A stretch of DNA of 64,000 bases from Oceanimonas sp. GK1 (GTDB taxonomy: Bacteria > Pseudomonadota > Gammaproteobacteria > Enterobacterales > Aeromonadaceae): the NCBI RefSeq assembly GCF_000243075.1, contig NC_016745.1:2993001-3057000 (forward strand), read 5' to 3'. The position numbers and the translations under genes were made by a program. The notes under the pieces were generated by a model. The model did not search any database, was not told the DNA's origin, and saw only the letters and a list, made by a program, of their open reading frames with translations. Of this stretch, positions 45,388 through 54,673 are shown one piece after another; the first letter of the stretch is position 1; every line of letters starts with the position of its first letter.

Positions 45388-46386
45388 CTATTCCTTGCGT
45401 AATAACGCCACGGCGTTATGGCGGGCGACGTTGGCCTGGGCCACCAGGGCCGACACCAGCTTTTCAAAGGGGCTGCCGCGGTTGCCGAGTGGTGCCTCGC
45501 CGGAAGGCGGTGGCACCGCCGGCCACTCATTGGCCATTTGCTGCAGAATAAAGCGGCGCTGCTCCTGCAGACGGGTACTGTAATCCTGAATGCGGCTCAG
45601 CACCCGCTGCAGGTGCTCGCGCTCGCTGGCCAGCTCCCCCTTGCGGGCGGCCTGCTGCAGGGGCGCCAGGGCATCGGGCTCGGGCGTGGGCTTGATCAGT
45701 ACCGGCTCGCCCGCCGGCACGCGAATGCCCTCGCCCTGCATCAGAATGGGCTGGCGCAATATCGCCTCGGCCCTATCGGTGGCCACCAGCTGCACTCGGC
45801 CCTGCTCCGCCTCGGCACTGATGCCAAGGGGTTTTAAATGCCGGTTCAGCTGGACGAGGGTATCGGCCGGCCGCTGGCCGGGCCGAATGGTAATGCCCAT
45901 GGCCTGCTGCTGGCCCGCCAGCAGCAGGGTTATGCGCTCGCGACTGCCCTTCACGCCCAGCAGGTCCACCTTGTCGAGCTGAAAGCGATGGCGGGCGGCA
46001 TTGCCTTCCAGCGCCCTGGGCTGCAGCCGGGCATCGAGCCGGCCCTGCTGTTGCAGTTGTTCACTGAGCCGAGTCAGCTGCTCGCCCCATTTTTGCTGCT
46101 GCTCGCCGCTGATGGCGGAAGCCTGCAGGCGCTGGGCCAGGGTGCGCAACTGCTGATAGGCCTGGCTTAATGACTGCTCCGCCGCCTGCAACCGGGCCAC
46201 GCTCGACTGGGCCTGGCTGAGCTTGCCCCATTGCTGAAAGCGCCCCGGCGCCGACAGTCCGCCAGCGAACGCGGCAAGGGGAGGCTTGCCGTCGGCCTGG
46301 CCGGTGAGCACTGGTGCGGCGGCAATGCCACCGGCGGGGTCCAGTGAGGTCTGTACCGCGCCCGGGCGGGTACTGGCGAGTTGCAT
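45388..46386 (-). CDS. Protein encoded between flgL and lafA, unrecognised (possibly LafW-like)
   Basis: The protein is 332 aa, soluble, rich in Gln, Ala and Leu, with strong coiled-coil stretches (about 58-120: SQAQSSVARLQAAEQSLSQAY; 255-285) and a small beta-rich centre (about 140-210: RFQLDKVDLLGVKGSRERITLLLAG). It ends in VALLRKE. It starts nine bases after flgL and so belongs to the flgB-L operon. Its family is not recognised; a hook-associated-like or export-related role is possible from position. Comparison with LafW of other lateral loci is from memory and uncertain. Confidence 0.6.
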   Translation of the reverse strand: MQLASTRPGAVQTSLDPAGGIAAAPVLTGQADGKPPLAAFAGGLSAPGRFQQWGKLSQAQSSVARLQAAEQSLSQAYQQLRTLAQRLQASAISGEQQQKWGEQLTRLSEQLQQQGRLDARLQPRALEGNAARHRFQLDKVDLLGVKGSRERITLLLAGQQQAMGITIRPGQRPADTLVQLNRHLKPLGISAEAEQGRVQLVATDRAEAILRQPILMQGEGIRVPAGEPVLIKPTPEPDALAPLQQAARKGELASEREHLQRVLSRIQDYSTRLQEQRRFILQQMANEWPAVPPPSGEAPLGNRGSPFEKLVSALVAQANVARHNAVALLRKE

Positions 46387-46395
46387 GGTGTTTCC

Positions 46396-47292
46396 TTACA
46401 GGGCGCTGAACAGCGACAGCTTGTTCACATTGACAAAGGCCTGCTGGCTGCTTTGCAGCGCCAGCAGCATCTGCTGCATGTTCATGGCCGCCTCGCCGTA
46501 ATCCAGGGCCGACAGCTCGTTGTGCAGGCCCTGGCCAAACACCTTCATCTCGCCATGGGTGGCCACCACCTGCTCCAGGCCGTTGATGCGCCCGCCAATG
46601 TCGGTAAGGGTGCGGGTCAGGTTGCCGATGCCCTTGTCCAGGCTGTTGAGCATGTCGGCCACCGAGGCACTGATATCCCCGGTGGCGGTATCCAGCAGCT
46701 GAATAAAGCCGTGCACGTCCTGCAACAGGTTGCCGCCGTTGAACATCAGTCCTTCGGCGGTATCGTTGGCAGCCACGGTCACGCCGTTGGCGATGGCCAC
46801 CTGACGCTGGTAGTCATCCCCCTGGTAGGCGAACACGCCGGGAGCGGTTTCCACCACCGCCGGCACCTCGGTTTGAGACCCGGAAAACAGATAGTGACCT
46901 TCCTCGTTGCGGGCATTAACCAGATCCAGCAGGGTGGCCTTGAGGGATTCCATTTCCTGGGTCAGGGCCTGGCGCTCGGCCAGGTTGTAGGTGCCGTTGC
47001 CCGCTTCCACCGTCATGTCCCGCAGCCGCAGCAGTATGTCCTTCATGGCGTCGATCTGGGTTTCCTGCTGGCCCAGCCGGCTCTGTACCTGCACGGCATT
47101 TTTCTCGTACTGCGCGATGGCGCTGATTTCCTTGTCGATGCCCTGCAGCCGCACCGTGGCGAGCGGGTCGTCCGACGGTTTGAGAATGCGGTCACCGCTG
47201 CCCATCTGTTGCAGCAGTTTGCCGTAGTCGGCACCGCCCTGCTGCATGCTCTGCATCATGATCCGCTGAATTTGTCCTGTACTGACGCGCAT
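46396..47292 (-). CDS. lfgL: Hook-filament junction protein FlgL
   Basis: The protein is 298 aa with the FlgL/flagellin-like ends (MRVSTGQIQRIMMQSMQQ and YGEAAMNMQQMLLALQSSQQAFVNVNKLSLF). It joins the hook to the filament above FlgK. GGAGGCGAC precedes the ATG. It follows flgK after ten bases. Confidence 0.93.
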   Translation of the reverse strand: MRVSTGQIQRIMMQSMQQGGADYGKLLQQMGSGDRILKPSDDPLATVRLQGIDKEISAIAQYEKNAVQVQSRLGQQETQIDAMKDILLRLRDMTVEAGNGTYNLAERQALTQEMESLKATLLDLVNARNEEGHYLFSGSQTEVPAVVETAPGVFAYQGDDYQRQVAIANGVTVAANDTAEGLMFNGGNLLQDVHGFIQLLDTATGDISASVADMLNSLDKGIGNLTRTLTDIGGRINGLEQVVATHGEMKVFGQGLHNELSALDYGEAAMNMQQMLLALQSSQQAFVNVNKLSLFSAL

Positions 47293-47302
47293 GTCGCCTC
47301 CG

Positions 47303-48625
47303 TTAAATCATGTTGAGCAGGGTGTTGAACAGCTGGTCGGCGGTGCCGATCACCTTGGCATTGGCCTGGTAGTTCTGCACATAGCTCATCATGTTCATGG
47401 CTTCTTCATCCAGATTCACGCCGCTTACCCCGTCCCGCCGGGCCTGGGCCTCGGTGCGGATATTGCCGGCGGCAGCCGCGTCGGCCTGCCACTGGGCGCT
47501 GGTAATGGCCAAGTCCCCCACCAGACCGCGATACTGCTCGTAGCTGCCGTCCTCCAGCCCCAGCAGGGCCTGCAGGTTGTCGTTGTTGCCCGGCCCCGGG
47601 CTGGTGCTGCCGGACAACGCCAGCTGCTCGGGGGTAAAGCCGTCGCTGACCCTCAGGCTGCCGGCGCCATCGTCGGGGGTAAAGCTGAACAGCGGCGCAC
47701 CGGGCTGACCGTTGAGATCCACCCCCTGGGCCAGCTGCTGGTTAATCTGGCTGGCCAGCCCTTCGGCCAGGGTGTCGAGTTCCTCCCGGGCCGGCTGCAA
47801 CTGCTCGGCCCGGTGCAGCATCAGGCCGCCCAGGCTGCCGCCGATGTCGCCGTTAAGGGGATAGTCCTGGCCACTGAACCGCACCGACACTCGCGTATCG
47901 TCGCGGCTGATCTGCGCCGCCTGGTTGCCCAGCACCAGGGGCTGCCCCTGACTGAGGCTGACGTTGATGGTGCCGTCGGCTTGGCGGGAGGAGCGGATTT
48001 CCACCAGCCCCGACAGCTGACGCAGGGTCTCGTCGCGGCTGTCTTCCAGCACGCCGACGTTGCCGCCCCGGGCGCCCACCGCCTTGATTTTTTCGTTCAG
48101 CTCGGCCACTTGGGCCAGCAGGCTGTTGGCCTGGCTGTTGGAGGCGTCGAGCTGATCCAGCACCCGCCGCTCCTGGGCATCGAGCTGGGAGCTCAAATGA
48201 TTGAAACGCTGGGCCAGGGCCTCGGCCGAGGCGATGATCTGCTGGCGCGGGGCCAGGCTCTGGGGCGTTTCCGCTGCCCCGTGCAGGGAGGCGAAAAACT
48301 GATTGAGCCCGGGCAGCAGACTGCTGTCTTTACTGCCCAGCACGGTTTCCATCTGCCCCAGGTAATCGCTCACCTGCCGGCGCTGGCCGGCCTCGGATTC
48401 GGCCCGCCACAGCTGGGCGGTAAGAAAGTCGTCGGCCACCCGGCGCAGGCCGGTCACCTGTACACCGCTGCCGCCCATCACCCCAAAGCCGGTCTGGCGG
48501 GCCGCCAGCTGCACTTCCTGGCGGCTGTAGCCGGGCACGTTCACGTTGGCCACGTTCTGGCTCATGGTGTTGAGCGCGGTCTGGGCCGCCAGCAGCCCCG
48601 ACAGGCCATTGTTGATCATCGCCAT
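47303..48625 (-). CDS. lfgK: Hook-associated protein FlgK
   Basis: The protein is 440 aa. The N-terminal rod/hook motif (INNGLSGLLAAQTALNTMSQNVANVNVPGYSRQEV) and C-terminal GVNLDEEAMNMMSYVQNYQANAKVIGTADQLFNTLLNMI identify FlgK. It is the first hook-filament junction protein. It is followed by flgL in the same operon; MAM offers two start codons, six bases apart. Confidence 0.94.
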   Translation of the reverse strand: MAMINNGLSGLLAAQTALNTMSQNVANVNVPGYSRQEVQLAARQTGFGVMGGSGVQVTGLRRVADDFLTAQLWRAESEAGQRRQVSDYLGQMETVLGSKDSSLLPGLNQFFASLHGAAETPQSLAPRQQIIASAEALAQRFNHLSSQLDAQERRVLDQLDASNSQANSLLAQVAELNEKIKAVGARGGNVGVLEDSRDETLRQLSGLVEIRSSRQADGTINVSLSQGQPLVLGNQAAQISRDDTRVSVRFSGQDYPLNGDIGGSLGGLMLHRAEQLQPAREELDTLAEGLASQINQQLAQGVDLNGQPGAPLFSFTPDDGAGSLRVSDGFTPEQLALSGSTSPGPGNNDNLQALLGLEDGSYEQYRGLVGDLAITSAQWQADAAAAGNIRTEAQARRDGVSGVNLDEEAMNMMSYVQNYQANAKVIGTADQLFNTLLNMI

Positions 48626-48631
48626 TTCACA

Positions 48632-49018
48632 TTATCCGTGTTTGGCCACCCGCAGCGGCTGGCTGAAGGCGGCAAGGGAAGTCTCATTGTTGCTAACGAC
48701 CGCCCCGGCGGCACTCTTTAACGGCTGTCCCAGCTGGCTGACCATCAGCTCTCTGAGGCCGGTCTGTCCCTGAGAGGCCATGTTCATGGCGATCTGGCCG
48801 TCGTACCAGTCCCGCATCATCGCCTGCTGCGGGCCCGGCGCAAAAGGGCTGTCCGGATCCCGCAGGGCATCGGTGGCGGAACGCATGTTTTTCAGCACCA
48901 TTTGCAGAAACATGGCTTCAAACTGCTCGGCGGCCTGCTCCAGGCCCTGCTGGGGAGACTGGCGCTTGATGTGCTCCAGCCCCTGCCAGTTCAGGTACTG
49001 GCTCTGCTCGGTTTTCAT
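48632..49018 (-). CDS. lfgJ: FlgJ-like rod-binding protein without muramidase domain
   Basis: The protein is 128 aa and has only the N-terminal rod-binding domain (AAEQFEAMFLQMVLKNMRSATDALRDPDSPFAPGPQQAMMRDWYDGQIAMNMASQG). Enterobacterial FlgJ is about 310 aa with a C-terminal glucosaminidase, absent here. It acts as a rod cap/scaffold, so peptidoglycan must be opened by another enzyme. The gene is intact, with no sign of a frameshift after the stop. Confidence 0.88.
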   Translation of the reverse strand: MKTEQSQYLNWQGLEHIKRQSPQQGLEQAAEQFEAMFLQMVLKNMRSATDALRDPDSPFAPGPQQAMMRDWYDGQIAMNMASQGQTGLRELMVSQLGQPLKSAAGAVVSNNETSLAAFSQPLRVAKHG

Positions 49019-49035
49019 GACGTTTTCACTCTCCG

Positions 49036-50145
49036 TTACAACACCACCAGCTCGCCCTCAAGGGCGCCGGCTTCGTCCAGCGCCTGCAGGATCGACATCA
49101 GCGCATCCGGCTTGGCACCCAGGCTGTTGACCGCCTGCACGATTTCATTGAGTTCGGTGCCCTCGGGCCAGACAAACATCTTGCCCGGCTCCTGCTCCAC
49201 CTTGAGATCCGACTCGGGCGTGACCGTGGTCTCCCCCTGGGCTAGGGCATTGGGCTGGCTGACATTAAAACGCTCGGTAATGGTCACCGTCAGATCGCCG
49301 TGGCTCACCGCCGCCGCCCGCACCCGCACGTTCTGCCCCACCACCACGGTGCCGGTGCGGCTGTTGAACACCACCTTGGGCCGTTTGGGCCCCGTTTCCA
49401 CCCGAATGTCTTCCAGCATCGACATAAAGGTCACCCGCTGGCGGGCGTCGGACGGCGCCCTCACCTCAATGGCGCGGGGGCCGGTGGCCTGGGCCACATC
49501 GGGCCCGAACACCCGGTTGATGGCCAGCTCCACGTTGCGGGCGCTGCGGAAATTGGCCTCTTTCAGGTTCAGGGTCACCACCGGCTCGCTGACGAAGTTA
49601 GACGGTATCTCCTGCTCAATCAGCGCCCCGTTGGGAATGAGGCCGGCGGTCGGTACGTTGACGGTAATGGACGAGCCGCTGTTGCCCTCGGCCTTGAGTC
49701 CGCCCACCACCAGGTTGCCCTGGGCCACCGCATAGACCTGACCGTCCACCCCGCGCAGGGGGGTCAGCAGCAAGGTCCCGCCGCGCAGGCTCTTGGCGTC
49801 GCCGATGGAGGACACCGTCACGTCCAGGGTCTGGCCGCGCCCCGCCAATGCCGGCAGGGTGGCGTGCACCGACACCGCCGCCACGTTCTTGAGCCGGGGA
49901 TCGGTGCCCTCTTCCAGCTGCACGCCAAACTGGCGCAGCATGCTGGTCATCGACTGGCCGGTGAACTTGACCTGGCTGCGATCGCCGGTGCCCGACAGCC
50001 CCACCACCAGGCCGTAGCCCACCAGCTGGTTGTCGCGAATGCCCTGCACGTCCACCACATCCAGCAGCGGTCGCTCACTGGACCGGGCCGGCGCCGACAT
50101 AGCACCGAGCATCAGGCACAGCATGATCACAAACGAATATTTCAT
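49036..50145 (-). CDS. lfgI: Flagellar P-ring protein FlgI
   Basis: The protein is 369 aa with a signal peptide ([22 protein letters not shown]) and the FlgI pattern ([31 protein letters not shown]). It forms the periplasmic P ring around the rod in the peptidoglycan layer. The start lies nine bases after flgH. Confidence 0.94.
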   Translation of the reverse strand: MKYSFVIMLCLMLGAMSAPARSSERPLLDVVDVQGIRDNQLVGYGLVVGLSGTGDRSQVKFTGQSMTSMLRQFGVQLEEGTDPRLKNVAAVSVHATLPALAGRGQTLDVTVSSIGDAKSLRGGTLLLTPLRGVDGQVYAVAQGNLVVGGLKAEGNSGSSITVNVPTAGLIPNGALIEQEIPSNFVSEPVVTLNLKEANFRSARNVELAINRVFGPDVAQATGPRAIEVRAPSDARQRVTFMSMLEDIRVETGPKRPKVVFNSRTGTVVVGQNVRVRAAAVSHGDLTVTITERFNVSQPNALAQGETTVTPESDLKVEQEPGKMFVWPEGTELNEIVQAVNSLGAKPDALMSILQALDEAGALEGELVVL

Positions 50146-50154
50146 TCTCAGCTC

Positions 50155-50826
50155 CTAGAGAGGGAACCAGCTGCTGTTAAAGAAGCGCGATAGCCAGCCG
50201 GCCTGGTTGGTGTCGGCCAGGGCGCCGCGGCCGGCATAGGTGATGCGGGCATCGCCCAGGCGCTGGGACGGCACCCGGTTGTGGCTGTCGATATCATCCA
50301 TGCGTACCAGCCCCTGCAGACGCACGTATTCATCGCCCTGATTCAGCCGGATCCATTTCTCCCCTTTGACCCTGAGCACGCCGTTGGGCAGCACTTCCGC
50401 CACCGTCACCGTGATCGAGCCGGACAGGGTATTTTGCTGGCTGGTGCTGGCCGAGCCGCTGAAGTCCCGGTCGGCACTGGCTTCGGCGGTCAGGTTGGTG
50501 CGCAGCTTGCGTCCCACCAGCGGTACCGGAATATCAATGCTGCTGCTCTTGTCGAGGCTGGTGTCCGCCTTCTTGCTGGACTGGGTGCGTTCCTGCAGCA
50601 CCACCGTCAGCATGTCGCCCACGCGAAAGGCGCGCCTGTCCTGAAACAGGGCGATCATGGTGCGGTTGCTGAAGGCGCTGCCGTCCCGGGCCGGCGGCTG
50701 CACCGGCCCTTGGGCCAGGGTCGGCGCCCAATCGTCTTCCCCCGGCTCGGGCGGGATCAGCTCATAGGTGGTGCAGCCGCTCAGCATCAACAGTACGGCC
50801 GCCCAGGTGCCATGGCGTGTGTTCAT
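50155..50826 (-). CDS. lfgH: Flagellar L-ring lipoprotein FlgH
   Basis: The protein is 223 aa with a lipoprotein signal ending LSGC (residues near 16-19), then SLFQDRRA-like text (MIALFQDRRAFRVGDMLTVVLQERTQSSKKADTSLDK). It makes the L ring in the outer membrane. It overlaps the flgG stop by one base. Confidence 0.94.
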   Translation of the reverse strand: MNTRHGTWAAVLLMLSGCTTYELIPPEPGEDDWAPTLAQGPVQPPARDGSAFSNRTMIALFQDRRAFRVGDMLTVVLQERTQSSKKADTSLDKSSSIDIPVPLVGRKLRTNLTAEASADRDFSGSASTSQQNTLSGSITVTVAEVLPNGVLRVKGEKWIRLNQGDEYVRLQGLVRMDDIDSHNRVPSQRLGDARITYAGRGALADTNQAGWLSRFFNSSWFPL

Positions 50827-51611
50827 CAGAGCGCCTGGCTTACAAACTTGAGCATCTGATCGGCTGCCGACACCACCTTGGCATTCATCTCGTAGGAGCG
50901 CTGGGTGGTGATCATGTCCACCATTTCCTCCACCACGTTGACGTTGGAGCCTTCCAGGGTTCCCTGCTTGAGGGTGCCCAGGGCATCGTCGCCGGCCTGC
51001 GCTTCCATCGGCTCGCCGGAGGCGCCGGTCTGGCGATACAGGTTTCCGCCCATGGCCTCAAGCCCGGCCGGGTTGGAAAAATTGGCCAGGGTGATCAGGC
51101 CCAGCTCCTGAGGCTCGGCCTGGCCCGCCAGGGTGGCGGTGACGATGCCGTTGGCGCCCACGGTGACATTGATGGCGTTTTCCGGAATCTCAATCTGGGG
51201 CACCAGCGGCAGGCCTTCGGCGTTGACCATCAGGCCGTCGGCATTGCGGTGAAACTGGCCGTTGCGGGTGTAGACCAGCTCGCCGTTGGGACGCTCAATC
51301 TGAAAGAAGCCCTGGCCGACAATGGCCATGTCCAGCTCCTGGCCGGTGTTCTGAAAATTGCCGGTGGTAAACACCTTCTGGGTGCCCACCACCTTGACGC
51401 CGTTGCCCATCTGAATACCGGTGGGGATCTGGTTCTGCTGATCCGCCGCCGCCCCGGGCTGACGCTGCACCTGGTAAAACAGATCTTCAAAGGCCACTCT
51501 GTCCCGCTTGAAACCCACGGTGTTGACGTTGGCCAGGTTGTTGGAAATGGCGGTCATGCGCGCGTCCTGCGCGCTGAGACCGGTTTTGCTTACCCACAAG
51601 GCTGCATGCAT
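50826..51611 (-). CDS. lfgG: Distal rod protein FlgG
   Basis: The protein is 261 aa: MHAALWVSKTGLSAQDARMTAISNNLANVNTVGFKRDR at the start and NVNVVEEMVDMITTQRSYEMNAKVVSAADQMLKFVSQ at the end, the rod/hook family termini. It builds the distal rod of the basal body. Confidence 0.94.
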   Translation of the reverse strand: MHAALWVSKTGLSAQDARMTAISNNLANVNTVGFKRDRVAFEDLFYQVQRQPGAAADQQNQIPTGIQMGNGVKVVGTQKVFTTGNFQNTGQELDMAIVGQGFFQIERPNGELVYTRNGQFHRNADGLMVNAEGLPLVPQIEIPENAINVTVGANGIVTATLAGQAEPQELGLITLANFSNPAGLEAMGGNLYRQTGASGEPMEAQAGDDALGTLKQGTLEGSNVNVVEEMVDMITTQRSYEMNAKVVSAADQMLKFVSQAL

Positions 51612-51650
51612 GGTTGTTTATCCTGTTGACTGTGTTGAATGACTGAGGGG

Positions 51651-52379
51651 TCAGCTGCCGCGGATCAGGCGAGCACCGGCCCGGGCCTGATCATCGGCGG
51701 TCTTCATGGCCCGCACCTGCAGCTCGAACTGCCGGCCCAGGGCCATGGTCTGCACCATCTCCTCCACCACGTTGACATTGGCCCCTTCCAGATAGCCCTG
51801 CTTGAGCACAATGTTCTCATCCATCGCCAGCGGCTCGGGCTGATCCGCGTAAAACAGCCCGTCGAGGCCCTTTTTCAGCTGGCCGTCCTCGGGCCGTACC
51901 AGCTTGATGCGGCCTCCCTCAATCTGGGCGCCGCCCCCGGGCGGGGTCAGGCTGACGGTGCCGTCGCTGCCAATTTCCAGCTGGCTGAATTCGGGCAAGA
52001 CCAGGGCGCCGCCCTCGCCCACCACGGGGTGGCCATTAATGGTGAGCTCGCCTTCGGGGCTGACCAGCATGTTGCCGGCCCGGGTATAGGCTTCGTTCTC
52101 ACCGCTTTGCACCGCGATAAAGCCGTCGCCCTGAATGGCGATGTCCAGATCGCGGCCGGTTTGCTGCAAGGGCCCGGCGGCCAGGTTGGTGCCGGCGGGC
52201 AGGCTCTGGGCCAGGGCCCGGGTGTGCAGGCCGTCTCCCTCAAGGAAGCGGGCCGAGGCCTGCTCGTAGTCGGCGCGAAACCCTTGAGTGTTGGCGTTGG
52301 CCAAGTTGTTGGCGCGGATCCCTTGAGCCATCATGGCGTGCTGGGCCCCGGACATGGCGGTATAAAGCAAACGATCCAT
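51651..52379 (-). CDS. lfgF: Proximal rod protein FlgF
   Basis: The protein is 242 aa with the rod-family start (MDRLLYTAMSGAQHAMMAQGIRANNLANANTQGFRADYE) and end (NVNVVEEMVQTMALGRQFELQVRAMKTADDQARAGARLI). It forms part of the proximal rod. A 39-base gap separates it from flgG. Confidence 0.93.
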   Translation of the reverse strand: MDRLLYTAMSGAQHAMMAQGIRANNLANANTQGFRADYEQASARFLEGDGLHTRALAQSLPAGTNLAAGPLQQTGRDLDIAIQGDGFIAVQSGENEAYTRAGNMLVSPEGELTINGHPVVGEGGALVLPEFSQLEIGSDGTVSLTPPGGGAQIEGGRIKLVRPEDGQLKKGLDGLFYADQPEPLAMDENIVLKQGYLEGANVNVVEEMVQTMALGRQFELQVRAMKTADDQARAGARLIRGS

Positions 52380-52388
52380 TCAGCGGCC

Positions 52389-53576
52389 TCAGAAGGAGTT
52401 GAACAGCACCTGCGTCATCTTGTCGGCGGCGCTGATGCTTTTGGAGTTGGCCTGATAGTTGCGCTGGGCGGTCATCAGGTTGACCAGCTCGCCGGTCAGT
52501 TCGACGTTGGAGCCTTCATAGGCGCCGGCGGTCAGGCTGCCCAGGGTGCCGGTGCCCGGCTCACCCAGCACCGGGGCGCCCGAGGCAAAGCTCTGGTACC
52601 AGCTGGTGTTGTCGCCCTGGCGCAGGCCGTTGGGGTTGGCGAAGTCGGCCATCACCACCTTGCCCTTGAGCTGATCCTGGCCGTTGGTGAACACCGCATA
52701 CATGTCGCCGTTGGACTCAAAGCGCAGGCCCGCCAGCTCCCCGGCGGTATAACCGTCGGGCTGGTTGCGGGACACGCTGAACTCACCGGCGTACTGGGTG
52801 GAGCCGGCCAGGTTCAGGGTAATGTTCAGGGGATCGGCGGCGGCCAGCGGGTGGGTCAGGTTCACGGTCGTGGCCGAGGTCAGCTTGCCGGCGGTGTCAA
52901 AGGTCATGGTCTGGGGCGCGCCCATGGCAGCGCCATCCATCTGGCGATGCACCTGCCAGCTGTTGTCGGCGGTCTTGACGAAGTACTGGGTCAGCACATG
53001 ACGGGTGCCGAGCGAGTCGAACACCTCGATGGACTGGGAAAAGTTGTAACTGCCGGCATCCGCCGGATCAAAGGGGGTGACCGCCGGGTCTATGGTCTGG
53101 GCATCCGCCTTGAGGTTGGCGGTAAAGGCCAGGTTGGTGCTGGCCTGGGCCGGCAGGCCGGCGCCGTCCACCTGCAGATCCTCGATCACCCCCTGCTGCA
53201 ACTGGCCCGCTTCATTGGTCATGTAGCCCTGCAGGCGCATGCCGTTGCCGCTGACGATGTAGTTGTCGGCGTCCCGGTTGAAGGTGCCGGCCCGGGTAAA
53301 GGCGGTCTGGCCGTTCAGGCTGGTCATGAAAAAGCCATTGCCGGAAATGGCCAGATCCAGGGCCCGGCCGGTGTTGACCACGTCGCCGTCCCGCTCGAAG
53401 TTCTGGGACACGTTATTGACTTCCACCCCGCCCGGCTGACCGCCGCCGTACACGGCGGCAAACTCCGCCCGGGCGCTCTTGAAGCCGGCGGTGGACACGT
53501 TGGCGATGTTGTGGCTGATCACCCCCAGCGACTGGCTGGTGGCCCGCAGGCCGCTCAGGCCGATACTCATGGACAT
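52389..53576 (-). CDS. lfgE: Flagellar hook protein FlgE
   Basis: The protein is 395 aa with N-terminal SIGLSGLRATSQSLGVISHNIANVSTAGFKSARAEF and C-terminal NVELTGELVNLMTAQRNYQANSKSISAADKMTQVLF. The large middle forms the hook surface. Two start codons (ATG at 53576 and 53570) are possible. Hook length would be set by FliK above. Confidence 0.94.
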   Translation of the reverse strand: MSMSIGLSGLRATSQSLGVISHNIANVSTAGFKSARAEFAAVYGGGQPGGVEVNNVSQNFERDGDVVNTGRALDLAISGNGFFMTSLNGQTAFTRAGTFNRDADNYIVSGNGMRLQGYMTNEAGQLQQGVIEDLQVDGAGLPAQASTNLAFTANLKADAQTIDPAVTPFDPADAGSYNFSQSIEVFDSLGTRHVLTQYFVKTADNSWQVHRQMDGAAMGAPQTMTFDTAGKLTSATTVNLTHPLAAADPLNITLNLAGSTQYAGEFSVSRNQPDGYTAGELAGLRFESNGDMYAVFTNGQDQLKGKVVMADFANPNGLRQGDNTSWYQSFASGAPVLGEPGTGTLGSLTAGAYEGSNVELTGELVNLMTAQRNYQANSKSISAADKMTQVLFNSF

Positions 53577-53592
53577 AACTGACTTCCTTCCG

Positions 53593-54249
53593 TTAGGACT
53601 GACCGAACTCGGTCACCTTGAACAATGACATCTGGCCGACTCCGGCCAGTCCCAGCATGATGTCGCCGCCCCCGGCGGGCAGGCTGACCTTTTCCACGGT
53701 GCGCTCCAGATAGGGTGACAAGGACAGACGGCTGCCCTCCCGGGTGGCGGTGACCCTGAACTCGTAGTCACCGGGCGGCAGCTCGGCCAGCGCAAACGTC
53801 TGCTCGCCGGTGGGCGAATGCCATTCCTGCTGGTGCACCCGCTTGCCCTGCTGGTCGTACACCTCCAGAGAGAGCTGCCCGGTGCCCGCCGGCACCGGTA
53901 TGGTGCCGCTCAGACGTTCGGGTTCGCTCAGGCTGATGGACTGCACCGGCACCGTGACCTTTTTGCCCATCAGCGAGGTGCTGCCCAGCACCTGCAGGGT
54001 GTCGAGCAGGGTGGCCTGCTGCTGACCCTGCACCTTCATCTGCTCGATGCCTTCCACCATGCTGAACTGGGCCAGCTGGGTTACGTACTGGGTGCCGTCC
54101 AGAGGATTGAGGGGATCCTGATTGTTGATCTGGGCCACCATCATCTGCAGAAACTCGCTGCGCAGGCTGCTCACCTCCCCCGCCGGTGCAATGGCGTTCT
54201 TCTGGCCGGCGCCGGCATTGTCCAACCCGTTGATACTTGCCAGTGCCAT
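53593..54249 (-). CDS. lfgD: Hook cap / assembly protein FlgD
   Basis: The protein is 218 aa. It contains the FlgD signature LRSEFLQMMVAQINNQDPLNPLDGTQYVTQLAQFSMVEGIEQM and the following FLG-D Tudor/Ig-like region (GQQTF-type EQTFALAELPPGDYEFRVTA). It caps the growing hook. The start is two bases from flgC. Confidence 0.93.
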   Translation of the reverse strand: MALASINGLDNAGAGQKNAIAPAGEVSSLRSEFLQMMVAQINNQDPLNPLDGTQYVTQLAQFSMVEGIEQMKVQGQQQATLLDTLQVLGSTSLMGKKVTVPVQSISLSEPERLSGTIPVPAGTGQLSLEVYDQQGKRVHQQEWHSPTGEQTFALAELPPGDYEFRVTATREGSRLSLSPYLERTVEKVSLPAGGGDIMLGLAGVGQMSLFKVTEFGQS

Positions 54250-54251
54250 GA

Positions 54252-54671
54252 TTAACGCTGCCCCAGGTTGAGCAGCCCCTGCTGCATGCTGTTGACCCGA
54301 CCAATCACTTCCACCGCCGACTCGAAACTGCGCGAGGCGGACATCATGTCGGCCATTTCTTCCATCACATTGACCCCGGCGTAATAGACATGGCCGTCGG
54401 CGTTGGCCAGGGGATGATCCGGCTGATAGCGCTGCTCGGGCTGGCGATCCGAGGGCAGCACCCCGGCGATATTGACCCTGGCACCGGCCAGCTCGCCGGC
54501 TTGGGTTTGCTGGTAGAGGGTGGCGAACACCGGCTTGATGGCCCGGTAGGCCTCGTCTTCACTGGCGGCCACCGAGCCGGCGTTGGCCAGGTTGGAGGCC
54601 ACCGTGTTCATGCGGCTGGTCTGCGCCTGCAGGGCGCTGGCCGCGATGTCATACACTCCGCGAAACGACAT
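54252..54671 (-). CDS. lfgC: Proximal rod protein FlgC
   Basis: The protein is 139 aa, started at the ATG at 54671 (MSFRGVYDIAASALQAQTSRMNTVASNLANAGSV) and ending NVMEEMADMMSASRSFESAVEVIGRVNSMQQGLLNLGQR. A longer frame upstream runs through flgB and is spurious. It forms the rod with FlgB, FlgF and FlgG. Confidence 0.93.
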   Translation of the reverse strand: MSFRGVYDIAASALQAQTSRMNTVASNLANAGSVAASEDEAYRAIKPVFATLYQQTQAGELAGARVNIAGVLPSDRQPEQRYQPDHPLANADGHVYYAGVNVMEEMADMMSASRSFESAVEVIGRVNSMQQGLLNLGQR

Positions 54672-54673
54672 AA

